A stretch of DNA of 64,000 nt, from NCBI RefSeq assembly GCF_029144185.1, contig NZ_CP110232.1, positions 682,001-746,000 on the forward strand. The letters are read 5' to 3'. Made by a program: the position numbers and the translations under genes. The DNA is from Vagococcus intermedius (GTDB taxonomy: Bacteria > Bacillota > Bacilli > Lactobacillales > Vagococcaceae). This document shows, one piece after another, positions 37,582 through 47,274 of this stretch; the first letter of the stretch is position 1; every line of letters begins with the position of its first letter. The notes under the pieces were generated by a model, which worked only from the letters and a program-made list of their open reading frames with translations, was not told where the DNA came from and searched no databases.

Positions 37582-38675
37582 GTCTTCTAGTACGTGATTT
37601 TATTAAACGTTTTGAAAGTTATTGTCCGCAAGAACTAGCAGAACAGGGAGATCCGGTTGGTCTACATTTTGGTTCACTAGATCAGGAAATCTCTAACGTG
37701 ATGCTAACACTTGATGTTCGACCAGAGACAGTGGCCGAAGCAATTGAAAAAAAAGTTGATTTGATTGTTGCCAAACACCCACCCATTTTTAGACCAATCA
37801 AACGTTTAACTATGGATGACCCACAAAATCAAATGTATGCTGAGTTAATTAAACATGATATCGCAGTGTATGCTGCACATACTAATTTAGACATTATAGA
37901 GAATGGTTTAAATGATTGGTTTTGTGATGTATTAGGAATCAATGAGACCACTTATTTAGCACCGACTCATCATATTCCATACTATCAATTAAAGCTAACT
38001 GCAGCTAAGTCAACTATTGAACAGGTTTTAGCTGGAATTAGTGTTATTAAAGGAATGGAAATGGTTACAAAAACTGTAACCGAACGACCAAAAACATTAC
38101 AATTAACAAATAATCAGCTGGATTTTAAGCTAGATAAGTTTAGTTGTGATAAAATAGAACTACAACTATTAGTATTAGAGACTGATAAGGCAAAAATGAC
38201 ACACTTACTTCAGACTCTTAGCAAAACAGAAGATATCATCTATGATTGGCAAGAAGCGGTGGATCAAGTTAAGACTTATGGAATTGGTCGTGTCGGTAAC
38301 TTATCAGAACCACTTAGCTTAGAAACGTTTGTTAGACAAATCAAAGAGACCTTTGATTTAGATGGTTTGCGTTTGATTAGTGATAATCCGACAGAGTTGA
38401 TTCAAAGAGTGGCGATTTGTGGCGGAAGTGGTGAGAAATTTTATCGCGATGCCTTAAAAAAACAGGCAGATGTTTATATTACAGGCGATGTTTATTACCA
38501 TACAGCTCATGATATGTTAGCAGATGGCTTGTCGGTTATTGATCCAGGTCATCATATTGAAGTGCTTTGCCAGTCACGCTTAGCTGGTATTTGTAACACA
38601 TGGAAAGAAGCTTATAATTGGGACGTTGTATTTCTTCAGTCTGAAGCAGATACAAACCCTTTTAAATATTATTAA
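37578..38675 (+). CDS. Nif3/YqfO family metal-binding protein (DUF34)
   Basis: A 365-aa member of the universally conserved Nif3-like family; function unproven. Di-metal ligands are visible in VAKHPPIF (near residue 66), YAAHTNLD (near residue 98) and DPGHHIEV near residue 330. The middle ~100 residues (about 125-230) form the PII-like insertion found in Firmicute forms. Start ATG 37578 overlaps the trmK stop. pepT follows after 21 bases. Confidence 0.93.
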   Translation: MSLLVRDFIKRFESYCPQELAEQGDPVGLHFGSLDQEISNVMLTLDVRPETVAEAIEKKVDLIVAKHPPIFRPIKRLTMDDPQNQMYAELIKHDIAVYAAHTNLDIIENGLNDWFCDVLGINETTYLAPTHHIPYYQLKLTAAKSTIEQVLAGISVIKGMEMVTKTVTERPKTLQLTNNQLDFKLDKFSCDKIELQLLVLETDKAKMTHLLQTLSKTEDIIYDWQEAVDQVKTYGIGRVGNLSEPLSLETFVRQIKETFDLDGLRLISDNPTELIQRVAICGGSGEKFYRDALKKQADVYITGDVYYHTAHDMLADGLSVIDPGHHIEVLCQSRLAGICNTWKEAYNWDVVFLQSEADTNPFKYY

Positions 38676-38696
38676 CCAATAAAGGAGAATGTTATT

Positions 38697-39935
38697 ATGT
38701 ATGAAAATCTAGTACCTCGTTTTTTATCTTATGTCAAAACCGAAACTCGTTCAAATCCTGAAAGCACAATGACCCCTTCAACGCCCACACAGGTTGAATT
38801 TGCCAAAGTGTTAATGAAAGAATTGACAGAAATTGGTATGTCAGAGGTTTCTTACAATGAAGCCAATGGTTTCGTAACAGCCACTTTACCAGCCAATACA
38901 GATAAAGAAGGCGTGCGTAGTATGGGATTTATTGCTCATATGGACACAGCTGATTTTAATGCGGTGAATGTAAATCCGCAAATTATTGAAAACTACGACG
39001 GTAAATCAGATATTCCTTTAGATAAAGAAGGAAAGTATGTCTTAGCACCAAAAGATTTTCCAAATATGACTAACTATGAAGGCCATACTTTAATTACAAC
39101 AGATGGTTCAACTTTATTAGGTTCAGATGATAAATCTGGAATTGCTGAAATTATGACAGCAATGGAAATCTTAATTAAAGACGATTCAATCAAACATGGT
39201 AAAATCCGTGTCGCCTTTGGACCTGATGAAGAAATCGGAACAGGTGCTGATAAATTTGATGCTGAAGGTTTTGGTGTCGATTTTGCCTATACAATGGACG
39301 GTGGTCCAGAAGGCGAATTACATTTTGAAACATTTAGTGCGGCTCAAGCTAACATTACCATTCATGGTAAAAATGTTCACCCAGGATCTGCTAAAGATAA
39401 AATGATTAATGCGCTCCAAGTTGCTATCAAATTCCATAATGAATTACCCGCAGATGAGTGTCCTGAAAAAACAGAAGGCTATGAAGGGTTCTATCATTTA
39501 ATGGCTCTAGAAGGTAACGAAGAAGAAGCAAAAATGTCATACATTATTCGAGACCATGATCGTGAAAAATTTGAAGCACGTAAAGCCGTTATTACAGATA
39601 TTCAAACTAAATTAAATGCTAATTTTGATCAAGAACGTATTGTTATTGATATGTATGATCAATATTACAATATGCGTGACGTGATTGAAAAAGATATGAG
39701 TATCATCGAATTGGCTAAAGACGCGATGAATGCGATTGGTGTGACACCAAAAGTGGAACCTGTTCGTGGGGGGACTGATGGTTCTAAGATTTCAATGATG
39801 GGTATCCCAACACCAAATATTTTTGCTGGTGCTGAAAATATGCACGGTCGTTTTGAATTTGTTTCTGTTCAAACAATGGAAAAAGCGACACAAGTTATTG
39901 TTGAGATTGCGCGTTTAAACGCTGAACAAGCTTAA
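38697..39935 (+). CDS. pepT: Peptidase T (tripeptide aminopeptidase)
   Basis: Zinc aminopeptidase that removes N-terminal residues from tripeptides in the cytosol. The protein has 412 aa. M20 family motifs: AHMDTADFN near residue 80 (metal His and Asp), [11 protein letters not shown] near residue 142, [14 protein letters not shown] near residue 175 (catalytic Glu), and MHGRFEFVS near the C-terminus. A lid domain lies between residues ~215 and 325. AAAGGAG precedes ATG 38697. Followed by a strong terminator. Confidence 0.96.
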   Translation: MYENLVPRFLSYVKTETRSNPESTMTPSTPTQVEFAKVLMKELTEIGMSEVSYNEANGFVTATLPANTDKEGVRSMGFIAHMDTADFNAVNVNPQIIENYDGKSDIPLDKEGKYVLAPKDFPNMTNYEGHTLITTDGSTLLGSDDKSGIAEIMTAMEILIKDDSIKHGKIRVAFGPDEEIGTGADKFDAEGFGVDFAYTMDGGPEGELHFETFSAAQANITIHGKNVHPGSAKDKMINALQVAIKFHNELPADECPEKTEGYEGFYHLMALEGNEEEAKMSYIIRDHDREKFEARKAVITDIQTKLNANFDQERIVIDMYDQYYNMRDVIEKDMSIIELAKDAMNAIGVTPKVEPVRGGTDGSKISMMGIPTPNIFAGAENMHGRFEFVSVQTMEKATQVIVEIARLNAEQA

Positions 39936-39941
39936 TTAGTT

Positions 39942-39978
39942 AAGAAAACTTCTTCTTCGGGAGAAGTTTTCTTTTTTT
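39942..39978 (+). terminator. Terminator after pepT
   Basis: AAGAAAACTTCT/GAGAAGTTTTCTT stem with TTCGG loop and T run. Confidence 0.92.
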
Positions 39979-40039
39979 AGATAGGTTTTTCCTATTTTCT
40001 ATGGCATAATAAAAGAAAGATTAGAACGAGGTGAATGGA

Positions 40040-40495
40040 TTGTTATCCTTTGAAGAAAAGAAAGCATTGTTTGATAGTGTTTCCGAATTAAAAGTACAAG
40101 AAGTGTCAATGAACCGACTTAACTACCATTTTGAAGAAAGTGCTGTACCAAAAACAACGGTTGTAAAATATTTACATCCAAAAAGTGCAAATGCTTTTGT
40201 TTTTGCTGGTTATTTACCAAAAGAAGAAACAAAAGATGGCTATATTTCAGTCATTGACGCAACAAAAGAAGAGATTGAAGTATTAGTGGCTAAAGCCATC
40301 GAAGAATTACGTAAAACAGAAGATGGTTATGAAGATGGCTATCAAGAAGAGTGGTATGACGAACGTGGTGACATGTTAACGTTACGTTACTCTAACTATA
40401 TGTGGGTTGTGTTAATGTCGACTGGTTCGGTTGAAGCGGTTTTTAAATCAAGAGAACAAGCTGCTGGTTATTTAATGGATGAAGGCTTCGAATAG
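40040..40495 (+). CDS. Conserved-looking hypothetical protein
   Basis: A 151-aa acidic, soluble protein without signal peptide or membrane segment. I do not recognise the family. Features seen: N-terminal FEEKKALFDSVSEL, KYLHPKSANAFVFAGYLP in the middle, a very acidic Tyr/Gly repeat (EDGYEDGYQEEWYDERGD near residues 98-115), and a compact end (SREQAAGYLMDEGFE). The start is taken as TTG 40040, 8 bases after GAGGTG; GTG 40031 overlaps that site. It is bounded by the pepT terminator and its own terminator, so it is monocistronic. Confidence 0.7.
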   Translation: MLSFEEKKALFDSVSELKVQEVSMNRLNYHFEESAVPKTTVVKYLHPKSANAFVFAGYLPKEETKDGYISVIDATKEEIEVLVAKAIEELRKTEDGYEDGYQEEWYDERGDMLTLRYSNYMWVVLMSTGSVEAVFKSREQAAGYLMDEGFE

Positions 40496-40530
40496 ATGAA
40501 TTCTATTAACTAAAATTATAAGTTTACGCC

Positions 40531-40560
40531 AAAAAGCGCTGAATTATCAGGGCTTTTTTT
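40531..40560 (+). terminator. Terminator after the hypothetical gene
   Basis: AAAAAGCGCTGA/TCAGGGCTTTTTTT, one mismatch in the stem. Confidence 0.75.
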
Positions 40561-40579
40561 GTTATCTAGTCAAGTAGGG

Positions 40580-40607
40580 TTGACATATAGTCTAATTAGA
40601 CTATAAT
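40580..40607 (+). promoter_or_regulatory. Promoter with an 18-bp palindrome (candidate operator)
   Basis: TTGACA (40580-40585), 16-base spacer, TATAAT (40602-40607). The spacer and the first half of the -10 are occupied by a perfect 18-bp palindrome, ATAGTCTAATTAGACTAT (40587-40604). A protein bound there would block RNA polymerase. The operon behind this promoter ends with a PadR-type regulator, an obvious candidate ligand. Confidence 0.7.
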
Positions 40608-40643
40608 TTATATTTAAGTTAGATAAGAGAAAGAGTGATCGAA

Positions 40644-41288
40644 ATGCCTCAAATAATCAAACCACATGATTTTAACTACATCAAAGAACAAACCTATCAT
40701 TTAATTAATGCCTATCAATCAGTCAATGATCCTAGGACAATTGCTACTTTTGAAGGGCTGATTGAAGAAAAAATTAACCGGCGGTTAAAAGAAAAATATG
40801 AAAAAGTTGACTTATTTTTAGAGCAAGTTATGACCCCAAGTATGACTAAAACACGAGCAGATAGTTATTTAAGTCAACTTCAAACTGAGGTATTGCCGTT
40901 AGAGCAACCATCTGATAAACAAATTCAAAAATGTTTTAGAAAAGTCAAAAAATTAAAAATACCAGATATTTCTAAGTGGGAGCTGACACGCTATTCCTAT
41001 CTTAGTTGGACAGATAGTGGTAGCCAAAAGAAATACATGATGGCGCCTATCAATCAACAATTTGTTGGGCTTTATGGTCATTTTGAACCTAGTATTAAGA
41101 AAGGAATCTGTGCTGTATGTCAACATGAAGCGAACGTTTCTTTATTTTTAACAACGACCAAGGCAGGCGCAGATGGATCGTATACTAAAAAAGGTAATTA
41201 TATCTGTGTAGACAGTGACCAGTGTAATTATCAATTAACGTCTTTAAAAGGCATAACGGAATTTTTTGCACGTTATCAAGGTAAGTAA
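40644..41288 (+). CDS. FusB-like elongation factor G-binding protein
   Basis: A 214-aa protein resembling FusB/FusC, which bind EF-G and free it from the ribosome, and can protect against fusidic acid. The N-terminal half is a helical bundle. The C-terminal half is a four-Cys treble-clef zinc finger with C156, C159, C188 and C194 (CAVCQHE and GSYTKKGNYICVDSDQCN), the family signature. Start ATG 40644 is preferred to GTG 40635 on ribosome-site spacing. First gene of a three-gene operon with an SGNH-type esterase and a PadR regulator. Whether it gives resistance cannot be read from sequence; chromosomal homologs are common. Confidence 0.85.
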   Translation: MPQIIKPHDFNYIKEQTYHLINAYQSVNDPRTIATFEGLIEEKINRRLKEKYEKVDLFLEQVMTPSMTKTRADSYLSQLQTEVLPLEQPSDKQIQKCFRKVKKLKIPDISKWELTRYSYLSWTDSGSQKKYMMAPINQQFVGLYGHFEPSIKKGICAVCQHEANVSLFLTTTKAGADGSYTKKGNYICVDSDQCNYQLTSLKGITEFFARYQGK

Positions 41289-41316
41289 GATAATTTTGAA
41301 AAGGAGAAAGACAGAA

Positions 41317-42180
41317 ATGAAATCATTTTTAATGTTAGGTCAATCTAATATGGCTGGACGTGGCTTTATTAACGAGGTGCCACGTATTTGCAATGAAAAA
41401 ATTAAAATGTTACGAAATGGTCGTTGGCAATTGATGGCAGAACCGATTAACTACGATCGAGAAGTGGCTGGTGTCGGGTTAGCTTCTTCTTTTGCCTTAT
41501 CGTGGGTAAGTGACCATCCAACCGAAGAGATTGGTTTAATTCCCTGTGCCGAAGGTGGTAGTTCTTTGGATGAGTGGGCAGTAGAAGGGCCTCTTTATCA
41601 ACATGCTTTGTGTCAAGCAAAACTAGCTTTAGCAGAAAGTGACTTAGCGGGTATCTTATGGCACCAAGGTGAAAGTGACAGTTATCATGGCCTATGGGAA
41701 ACATATTATCAAAAATTATTAACTATTATAACAGCGTTAAGAGCTGATCTAAATGTGCCAGAGATTCCGGTGATAATAGGTGGCCTAGGCGATTATTTAG
41801 GCAAAGTTGGCTTTGGTCAGCATTGTCTTGAGTTTAAAAACGTATCAAAGGAACTGAAACGTTTTGCTGAAGAACAAGACAACTGTTATTTTGTCAGCGC
41901 AGTTAAGCTGACTGCTAATCCTGATGGAATTCACTTAGATGCTATATCTCAAAGGAAATTTGGTCTGCGTTATTATGAAGCGTTCAAAAGGAGTGAGCAT
42001 ATTTTGTCACCTTTAGAATCTGAAAAAAACAGTTTGGTCCTCGATGAAGATCGCCCTAAAACAATAAATGAGCGGCTTTATTTAGCGAGTTATGAGTTGG
42101 CTATGGGACAGATAACCTATCTTGATTTTGAACAGACCTTGGCGCAAGTTCAAAAACCAAAAGAAAGGGAAGCGAAATGA
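41317..42180 (+). CDS. SGNH-type carbohydrate esterase (sialate O-acetylesterase-like)
   Basis: A 287-aa hydrolase. The catalytic Ser is in FLMLGQSNMAGRG (Ser10), the block II to III residues in AEGGSSLDEW and LWHQGESDS, and the Asp/His pair in NPDGIHLD near residue 207. These are the motifs of the CE6/SASA group, which deacetylates sugars. There is no signal peptide, so it acts in the cytosol. The last ~55 residues form an extra charged helical tail. Start ATG 41317 has AAGGAG upstream. Its stop overlaps the PadR start by 4 bases. Confidence 0.85.
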   Translation: MKSFLMLGQSNMAGRGFINEVPRICNEKIKMLRNGRWQLMAEPINYDREVAGVGLASSFALSWVSDHPTEEIGLIPCAEGGSSLDEWAVEGPLYQHALCQAKLALAESDLAGILWHQGESDSYHGLWETYYQKLLTIITALRADLNVPEIPVIIGGLGDYLGKVGFGQHCLEFKNVSKELKRFAEEQDNCYFVSAVKLTANPDGIHLDAISQRKFGLRYYEAFKRSEHILSPLESEKNSLVLDEDRPKTINERLYLASYELAMGQITYLDFEQTLAQVQKPKEREAK

Positions 42181-42713
42181 TCCCTTTATTGATACTTGGA
42201 ATGCTCAAAGAAAATCCTGGGGCTCATGGTTATGAGTTACTACGCCTGATGACAGAGCGTCATTATCATTATGTGGTCAATTTTACCAAAGGCTCTTTTT
42301 ATTATAATTTGCAACAGTTAGAAGAAAAAAGCTGGCTTGAACGTCTAGAGCCATCCTCACCGCCTCTCAATAAAAATAAAGAAGCCTACCACTATCAGCT
42401 GACGGAAGCAGGAGACAAACAATTTAAAAAATTAATGGTCAAATATGGTTCTAAAACCGATTATGTGACGCTCTCCTTTTATGCTCCCTTATTATTTGCA
42501 GAAAATTATGAGCCAGAAGAATTTAAGCAATTGATTAAACAACAGCTTGCTCAAACTGAAGAGAAGATAAGGAAGACTCAAAAGGCACTAGAAACACCTG
42601 AAAGTTTAGTCCCTGCCTTTGCAAAAATGTTAGAAAATTCAATCGCCCATCATCAAGTGAATTTGAAATGGTATCAGGAGTTATTGAATGAGCAAGAAAA
42701 AGAACCTAAGTAA
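42177..42713 (+). CDS. PadR-family transcriptional regulator
   Basis: A 178-aa regulator. The N-terminal winged helix reads MIPLLILGMLKENPGAHGYELLRLM with the wing GSFYYNLQQLEEKSWLER, typical for PadR. The C-terminal half is a long coiled helix pair (residues ~110-175) for dimerisation, placing it in the longer PadR subfamily-1/Vir type. ATGA overlap with the esterase gene shows translational coupling. Autoregulation through the palindrome at 40587-40604 is inferred from operon structure only. Confidence 0.88.
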   Translation: MIPLLILGMLKENPGAHGYELLRLMTERHYHYVVNFTKGSFYYNLQQLEEKSWLERLEPSSPPLNKNKEAYHYQLTEAGDKQFKKLMVKYGSKTDYVTLSFYAPLLFAENYEPEEFKQLIKQQLAQTEEKIRKTQKALETPESLVPAFAKMLENSIAHHQVNLKWYQELLNEQEKEPK

Positions 42714-42728
42714 TTAGGTTCTTTTTTA
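42697..42728 (+). terminator. Terminator overlapping the end of the PadR gene
   Basis: AAAAAGAACCTAA/TTAGGTTCTTTTTT stem; its 5' arm is the last codons of the PadR gene. Confidence 0.87.
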
Positions 42729-42862
42729 CGTCTTAGGACGGATGACAGTTAGTAAATAAATCTCGTATGATAGTCGTAGCATTGACTAAAAAGTAGTGGA
42801 TGATAAGTAGACATAGCTACTTTAAAGAGAAAAATTAAGTTGAAAAATAGGTGAGTATATTG

Positions 42863-42892
42863 TTTGACCTATTTTGACCTTAGTAGTATACT
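42863..42892 (+). promoter_or_regulatory. clpB promoter with CtsR operator
   Basis: TTTGACCTATTTTGACC (42863-42879) is the complement of the CtsR heptad repeat GGTCAAA-NNN-GGTCAAA, an exact match. It contains the -35 (TTGACC, 42864-42869); after a 17-base spacer comes TATACT (42887-42892). CtsR binding would mask the -35, the standard heat-shock control of clp genes. Confidence 0.93.
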
Positions 42893-42921
42893 TAGTTATG
42901 TAATCAAGGAGGCGAAGGTAT

Positions 42922-45525
42922 ATGAATATTGAAAAAATGACAACAACGTTACAAGAAGCAATTGCAGCAGCCCAACAAGTGGCGGTGACGAGAAAGCATC
43001 AAGAAATTGATATTGCTCATCTCTGGAAGATTTTTTTACAGCCAGATCATTTTGCTTATAATTTTTATTCTGATGCAGGGGTACCGATGGATGCCTTTGT
43101 AGCTGAAGTCGATTCAGCCCTTGATAAATTACCTGTTATTGAAGGAAATGTTCAGTACGGTCAAGGACTAAGTCAAAATTTATTTAACTTATTACAAGAA
43201 GCAGATAAAATCCGTGCCAATTTTGAAGATGATTATTTGGCAACAGAAGTGGTCGTGTTAGCCTTAATGGCTTTACCAAATCATCCGTTAGCTAAATTTT
43301 TAACACAACATGGCATGACTCAAAAAGGGTTACGCCAAGCTATCGAAACTATGCGAGGAGGCGATCGTGTGACGTCACAAAATCAAGAAGAACAATACCA
43401 AGCGTTAGAAAAATACGCAATAGATTTAAACAAAGCTGTTAAAAGTGGGAAACAAGATCCGATTATTGGGCGTGACGAAGAAATTCGTGACGTTGTCAGA
43501 ATCTTGTCTCGTAAAACGAAAAACAACCCAGTCCTAATTGGGGAACCAGGGGTTGGTAAAACAGCCATTATTGAAGGATTAGCTCAACGGATTGTCAGAA
43601 AAGATGTCCCAGAAAACTTAAAAGGCAAAGTAATTTTCTCATTAGATATGGGTGCTTTAATTGCCGGTGCTAAATTCCGTGGCGAATTTGAAGAACGATT
43701 AAAAGCAGTTTTAAAAGAAGTTAAGAAAAGCGATGGGCAAATCATCCTATTTATTGATGAAATCCATAACATTGTTGGAGCTGGTAAAACAGAAGGTAGC
43801 ATGGATGCTGGCAACTTATTAAAACCAATGTTAGCTCGTGGTGAGCTACATTGTATTGGTGCCACAACCTTAGATGAGTACCGTGAATATATGGAAAAAG
43901 ATAAAGCATTGGAACGTCGTTTCCAACGAGTCTTAGTAAAAGAACCTACCGTTGAAGATACCATCAGTATCTTACGTGGGTTGAAAGAACGTTTTGAAAT
44001 CCATCATGGAGTCAATATCCATGATAACGCCCTAGTGGCAGCGGCTACTTTATCTAATCGTTATATCACAGACCGCTATTTACCAGATAAGGCGATTGAT
44101 TTAGTTGATGAGGCATGTGCGACTATTCGGGTGGAAATGAACTCAATGCCAACCGAACTAGACCAAGTGACACGTCGGTTGATGCAGCTAGAAATCGAAG
44201 AAGCGGCACTAAAAAAAGAACAAGATGATGCAAGTAAAAAACGTTTAGATACCTTACAAGAAGAGTTAGCCGATCTTCGTGAAGAAGCTAATAGTATGAA
44301 AATGCGTTGGGAAACTGAAAAAGCAGAAGTCAACCAACTTAGTACGAAACGTGAAGAGTTAGATAAAGCACGTCACCAACTGGAAGAAGCTGAGAGTAAC
44401 TATGATTTAGAAGAAGCGGCAGTCTTACGTCACGGGACGATTCCAAAATTAGAACAAGAACTAAAAGCCCTAGAAGCTGGCAATGAACAAGCCGAAGGAC
44501 GTTTAGTTCAAGAAGCCGTAACAGATAATGAAATCTCATTAGTTGTAGGGCGCTTAACAGGTATCCCAGTGACGAAGTTAGTTGAAGGGGAACGAGAAAA
44601 AATCTTACGTCTGAATGAGACCCTACATAAACGGGTCATTGGCCAAGATGAAGCAGTAGATGCCGTGTCAGATGCTGTTATCCGTTCGCGTGCTGGCTTA
44701 CAAGACCCAAATCGACCACTAGGCTCATTCTTATTCTTAGGACCAACTGGGGTTGGTAAAACAGAATTGGCTAAAGCTTTAGCTGAGGACTTATTTGACT
44801 CAGAAGAGCACATGGTCAGAATTGATATGAGTGAGTATATGGAAAAACACTCAGTTTCTCGTCTAGTCGGAGCTCCTCCAGGTTATGTGGGGTATGAAGA
44901 AGGCGGTCAATTAACGGAAGCGGTTCGTCGTAGTCCGTATACGATTGTCTTATTGGACGAAATTGAAAAAGCACACCCAGATGTCTTCAACCTATTACTC
45001 CAAGTGTTAGATGATGGTCGTTTAACAGATTCTAAAGGTCGAATCGTTGACTTTAAAAATACAGTCTTAATTATGACAAGTAATGTAGGCTCACAAACAT
45101 TATTAGATGGTGTGACGGCAGAAGGAACCCTACCACAAGAAACAAAAGAGTCAGTGATGGGACAATTACAGTTGCAGTTTAAACCAGAATTCTTAAACAG
45201 AATAGATGATACCATTTTATTCACACCATTAACTTTAGCTAATATGAAACGGATTATTGATAAGATGACCAGTCAGTTAAGTCGTCGTTTAGAAGATCAA
45301 GACATTCAGTTAGAGATGTCAGATGCTGCGAAAGATTGGGTGGCCGAATCAGCCTATGACCCAACCTACGGGGCACGTCCACTTAAACGTTTCTTAACTA
45401 AAGAAATTGAAACCCCACTTGCTAGAGAAATTATTGCCGGAAACGTTGGTCCCGAAAGTCGTGTGACAGTTGATTTGCGTGATGGTCAATTAGTTTTTGA
45501 TAGCCAAGTGATAGCAGAACCTTAA
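42922..45525 (+). CDS. clpB: ATP-dependent disaggregase ClpB
   Basis: Hsp104-type chaperone that extracts proteins from aggregates with DnaK. The protein has 867 aa. N-terminal Clp repeats (residues 1-145), first AAA+ domain with [10 protein letters not shown] near residue 208, a middle coiled-coil domain (about residues 405-525), which separates ClpB from ClpC and ClpA, and a second AAA+ domain with [11 protein letters not shown] near residue 608. There is no ClpP-binding IGF-type loop evident. GGAGGCG precedes ATG 42922. Regulated by the CtsR site overlapping its promoter. Confidence 0.97.
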   Translation: MNIEKMTTTLQEAIAAAQQVAVTRKHQEIDIAHLWKIFLQPDHFAYNFYSDAGVPMDAFVAEVDSALDKLPVIEGNVQYGQGLSQNLFNLLQEADKIRANFEDDYLATEVVVLALMALPNHPLAKFLTQHGMTQKGLRQAIETMRGGDRVTSQNQEEQYQALEKYAIDLNKAVKSGKQDPIIGRDEEIRDVVRILSRKTKNNPVLIGEPGVGKTAIIEGLAQRIVRKDVPENLKGKVIFSLDMGALIAGAKFRGEFEERLKAVLKEVKKSDGQIILFIDEIHNIVGAGKTEGSMDAGNLLKPMLARGELHCIGATTLDEYREYMEKDKALERRFQRVLVKEPTVEDTISILRGLKERFEIHHGVNIHDNALVAAATLSNRYITDRYLPDKAIDLVDEACATIRVEMNSMPTELDQVTRRLMQLEIEEAALKKEQDDASKKRLDTLQEELADLREEANSMKMRWETEKAEVNQLSTKREELDKARHQLEEAESNYDLEEAAVLRHGTIPKLEQELKALEAGNEQAEGRLVQEAVTDNEISLVVGRLTGIPVTKLVEGEREKILRLNETLHKRVIGQDEAVDAVSDAVIRSRAGLQDPNRPLGSFLFLGPTGVGKTELAKALAEDLFDSEEHMVRIDMSEYMEKHSVSRLVGAPPGYVGYEEGGQLTEAVRRSPYTIVLLDEIEKAHPDVFNLLLQVLDDGRLTDSKGRIVDFKNTVLIMTSNVGSQTLLDGVTAEGTLPQETKESVMGQLQLQFKPEFLNRIDDTILFTPLTLANMKRIIDKMTSQLSRRLEDQDIQLEMSDAAKDWVAESAYDPTYGARPLKRFLTKEIETPLAREIIAGNVGPESRVTVDLRDGQLVFDSQVIAEP

Positions 45526-45544
45526 AAATAACTAAAAGTTAATA

Positions 45545-45578
45545 AAAAAGGCTCCTCGAATTGAGGAGTCTTTTTTTT
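45545..45578. terminator. Bidirectional terminator between clpB and pepV
   Basis: AAAAAGGCTCCTC/GAGGAGTCTTTTT stem with a T run on the plus strand and an A run on the left that gives a T run on the minus strand. Confidence 0.88.
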
Positions 45579-46896
45579 ATGCCAATAGTTCGGCTAAAGT
45601 TAGCGCATAGATTTCCATATTCTTCATTAAATCACTAACAGCCATATACTCATTTTTATTATGAGCAATCCCTTTTTGACCAGGAAAAGAAGGGCCGAAA
45701 GCGAGAATATTTGGCATACTCCGCGCATAGGTTGCCCCAGTGGTTGTGACAGGTGTCCCATCTTCGCCTGTACAGTCTTTATAAACTCTCTGCATTGTTT
45801 TAAGCATTGGATGATGGCGATCAAAGACTGTCGATTTCATCCGACGCGTGACTATCAAGTCACTATTTGGAACTAGATGTTCAGTCATTGCTGATAGAAC
45901 TTTCTCTTCTGTGACGGAGATAGGGTAGCGGATTGATAAAGATAGTCTTGCTTGATCCTTAGTAATTTCCAACTCGTAAGGTGTTAATTGTAGGGTACCT
46001 GACTCTTGATCGGAAAAAGCTACCCCGATCCCACTACCATCATGCTTATTATGGAAAGACGCACTTAGCCATGATAAATAAGTAGCTAACTCGCCATTGA
46101 AACGTGCTGATACCGTCGCTTGTTTGGCAAATAAGGTAATGGTATTAAGTCCCATTTCTGGGGCATTACTAGGCGAACGCTTTCCTTTGATTTCTAAGTG
46201 CTCGCCTGTTTTTAAGGTAATATTTAACGTATCTGGTACACTGCTACGGTCAAAATTACCAATAAAACTTTCAATTTGAGTAGCTGAATTATCTGAAAAA
46301 CGTGTCACAATATCTATGCCAACCACGCCTCGCTCACCGTAAACAGCTGGATACTTGCAGTCAGGCGTATAGCCATAGACTGGGGCAGGTTCTACTGCAA
46401 GATACATGGGTATATCAGCTGAACCACTTTCTTCATCGCTACCAAAGACAATCCGAACGGTTTTGTTGGGGACAAATCCTAGTTCTTTTAAAACCGAAAG
46501 GGCATAGAGATTACTCATGATAGGTCCTTTATTGTCAAGTACTCCGCGTCCGTATAAAATCCCGTTATCTTCCGTTAAATCAAAAGGGTCATAATCCCAA
46601 CCTGTCCCTTCAGGTACGACATCTAAGTGCCCAATAACTCCTAGATAATCTCGGGTCTCAGGGCCCCATTCAGCATAACCCATAGCATTATTGATTAACT
46701 GGGTTTTAAAGCCTAGCGACTCTGCCAGCTCAAGGGCTTTTAAAATGGCTTGTTTAGGCCCAGCGCCAAAAGGGGCGTCTATTTCTGGTTTACCTTTCAC
46801 GCTATTTATCTGCATAACCTCTTTTAAACCTTTGAAAAAATCGGCTTGTCTAGCAGAAACAGCTTGTCTAATCACATTACAATCTAAGTTTGTCAT
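45577..46896 (-). CDS. pepV: Dipeptidase PepV (M20 family)
   Basis: Zinc dipeptidase of lactic acid bacteria, 439 aa, a little shorter than the usual ~465. Motifs: VIGHLDVVPEGTGWDYDPF near residue 90 (metal His), YGRGVLDNKGP near residue 116, FGSDEESGSAD near residue 150 (catalytic Glu), ERGVVGIDI, and a C-terminal TTGATYARSMPN region with the last metal ligands (GIAHNKNEYM). A lid domain lies between. Start ATG at 46896 (minus) follows AAAAAGGAGCG. Monocistronic and convergent with clpB. Confidence 0.93.
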   Translation of the reverse strand: MTNLDCNVIRQAVSARQADFFKGLKEVMQINSVKGKPEIDAPFGAGPKQAILKALELAESLGFKTQLINNAMGYAEWGPETRDYLGVIGHLDVVPEGTGWDYDPFDLTEDNGILYGRGVLDNKGPIMSNLYALSVLKELGFVPNKTVRIVFGSDEESGSADIPMYLAVEPAPVYGYTPDCKYPAVYGERGVVGIDIVTRFSDNSATQIESFIGNFDRSSVPDTLNITLKTGEHLEIKGKRSPSNAPEMGLNTITLFAKQATVSARFNGELATYLSWLSASFHNKHDGSGIGVAFSDQESGTLQLTPYELEITKDQARLSLSIRYPISVTEEKVLSAMTEHLVPNSDLIVTRRMKSTVFDRHHPMLKTMQRVYKDCTGEDGTPVTTTGATYARSMPNILAFGPSFPGQKGIAHNKNEYMAVSDLMKNMEIYALTLAELLA

Positions 46897-47274
46897 TGTT
46901 ATCGCTCCTTTTTAATGGTGACGCTTAAGTATTGTTTTAAATGATTTGGTCTTAAAATGAATTTTGCTACTATTGCCTAGGTATTTTTGGAGGTTGACAG
47001 ACCTTGTTGTTAATAGTATATACTTTTTAAGAGTTTTGAACAATGTTTAAATAAGAGGTACAGGGTATTTTTGATTATTTTTTCAAAAAAAACAATCAAA
47101 AAAACAAAAAAGTATATATAATGTTTGGTAGATGTTGTAAGATACATTTATAAAAAGAAAACGATTTCTTGGTAAAGCTGTTGTATAAAATACTTTTAAA
47201 TGACATTGTCAGATTATACCTAAAGTATTTAATATAGGCTTAATTACTTCAGAAGAAAGAGAGTGTAAAAATTT
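46897..47274. other. Divergent control region between pepV and the glycosylasparaginase gene
   Basis: Contains a plus-strand promoter candidate TTGACA (46994-46999), 17-base spacer, TATATA (47017-47022); an A/T-rich inverted repeat TTTTTGATT.../...AATCAAAAA (about 47070-47106); and a cre-like palindrome AGAAAACGATTTCT (47156-47169). No gene of credible length. Confidence 0.5.
47156..47169 (+). promoter_or_regulatory. cre-like site upstream of the glycosylasparaginase operon
   Basis: AGAAAACGATTTCT approximates the CcpA consensus TGWAANCGNTNWCA with the central CG and flanking A/T arms kept; outer bases deviate. It would bring the downstream sugar-amino acid catabolic genes under carbon catabolite control. 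Confidence 0.4.

Noticed and set aside
43584-43964. 126-aa minus-strand frame inside clpB
   Set aside because: Antisense shadow of the conserved AAA+ domain; other minus-strand frames in clpB are the same.
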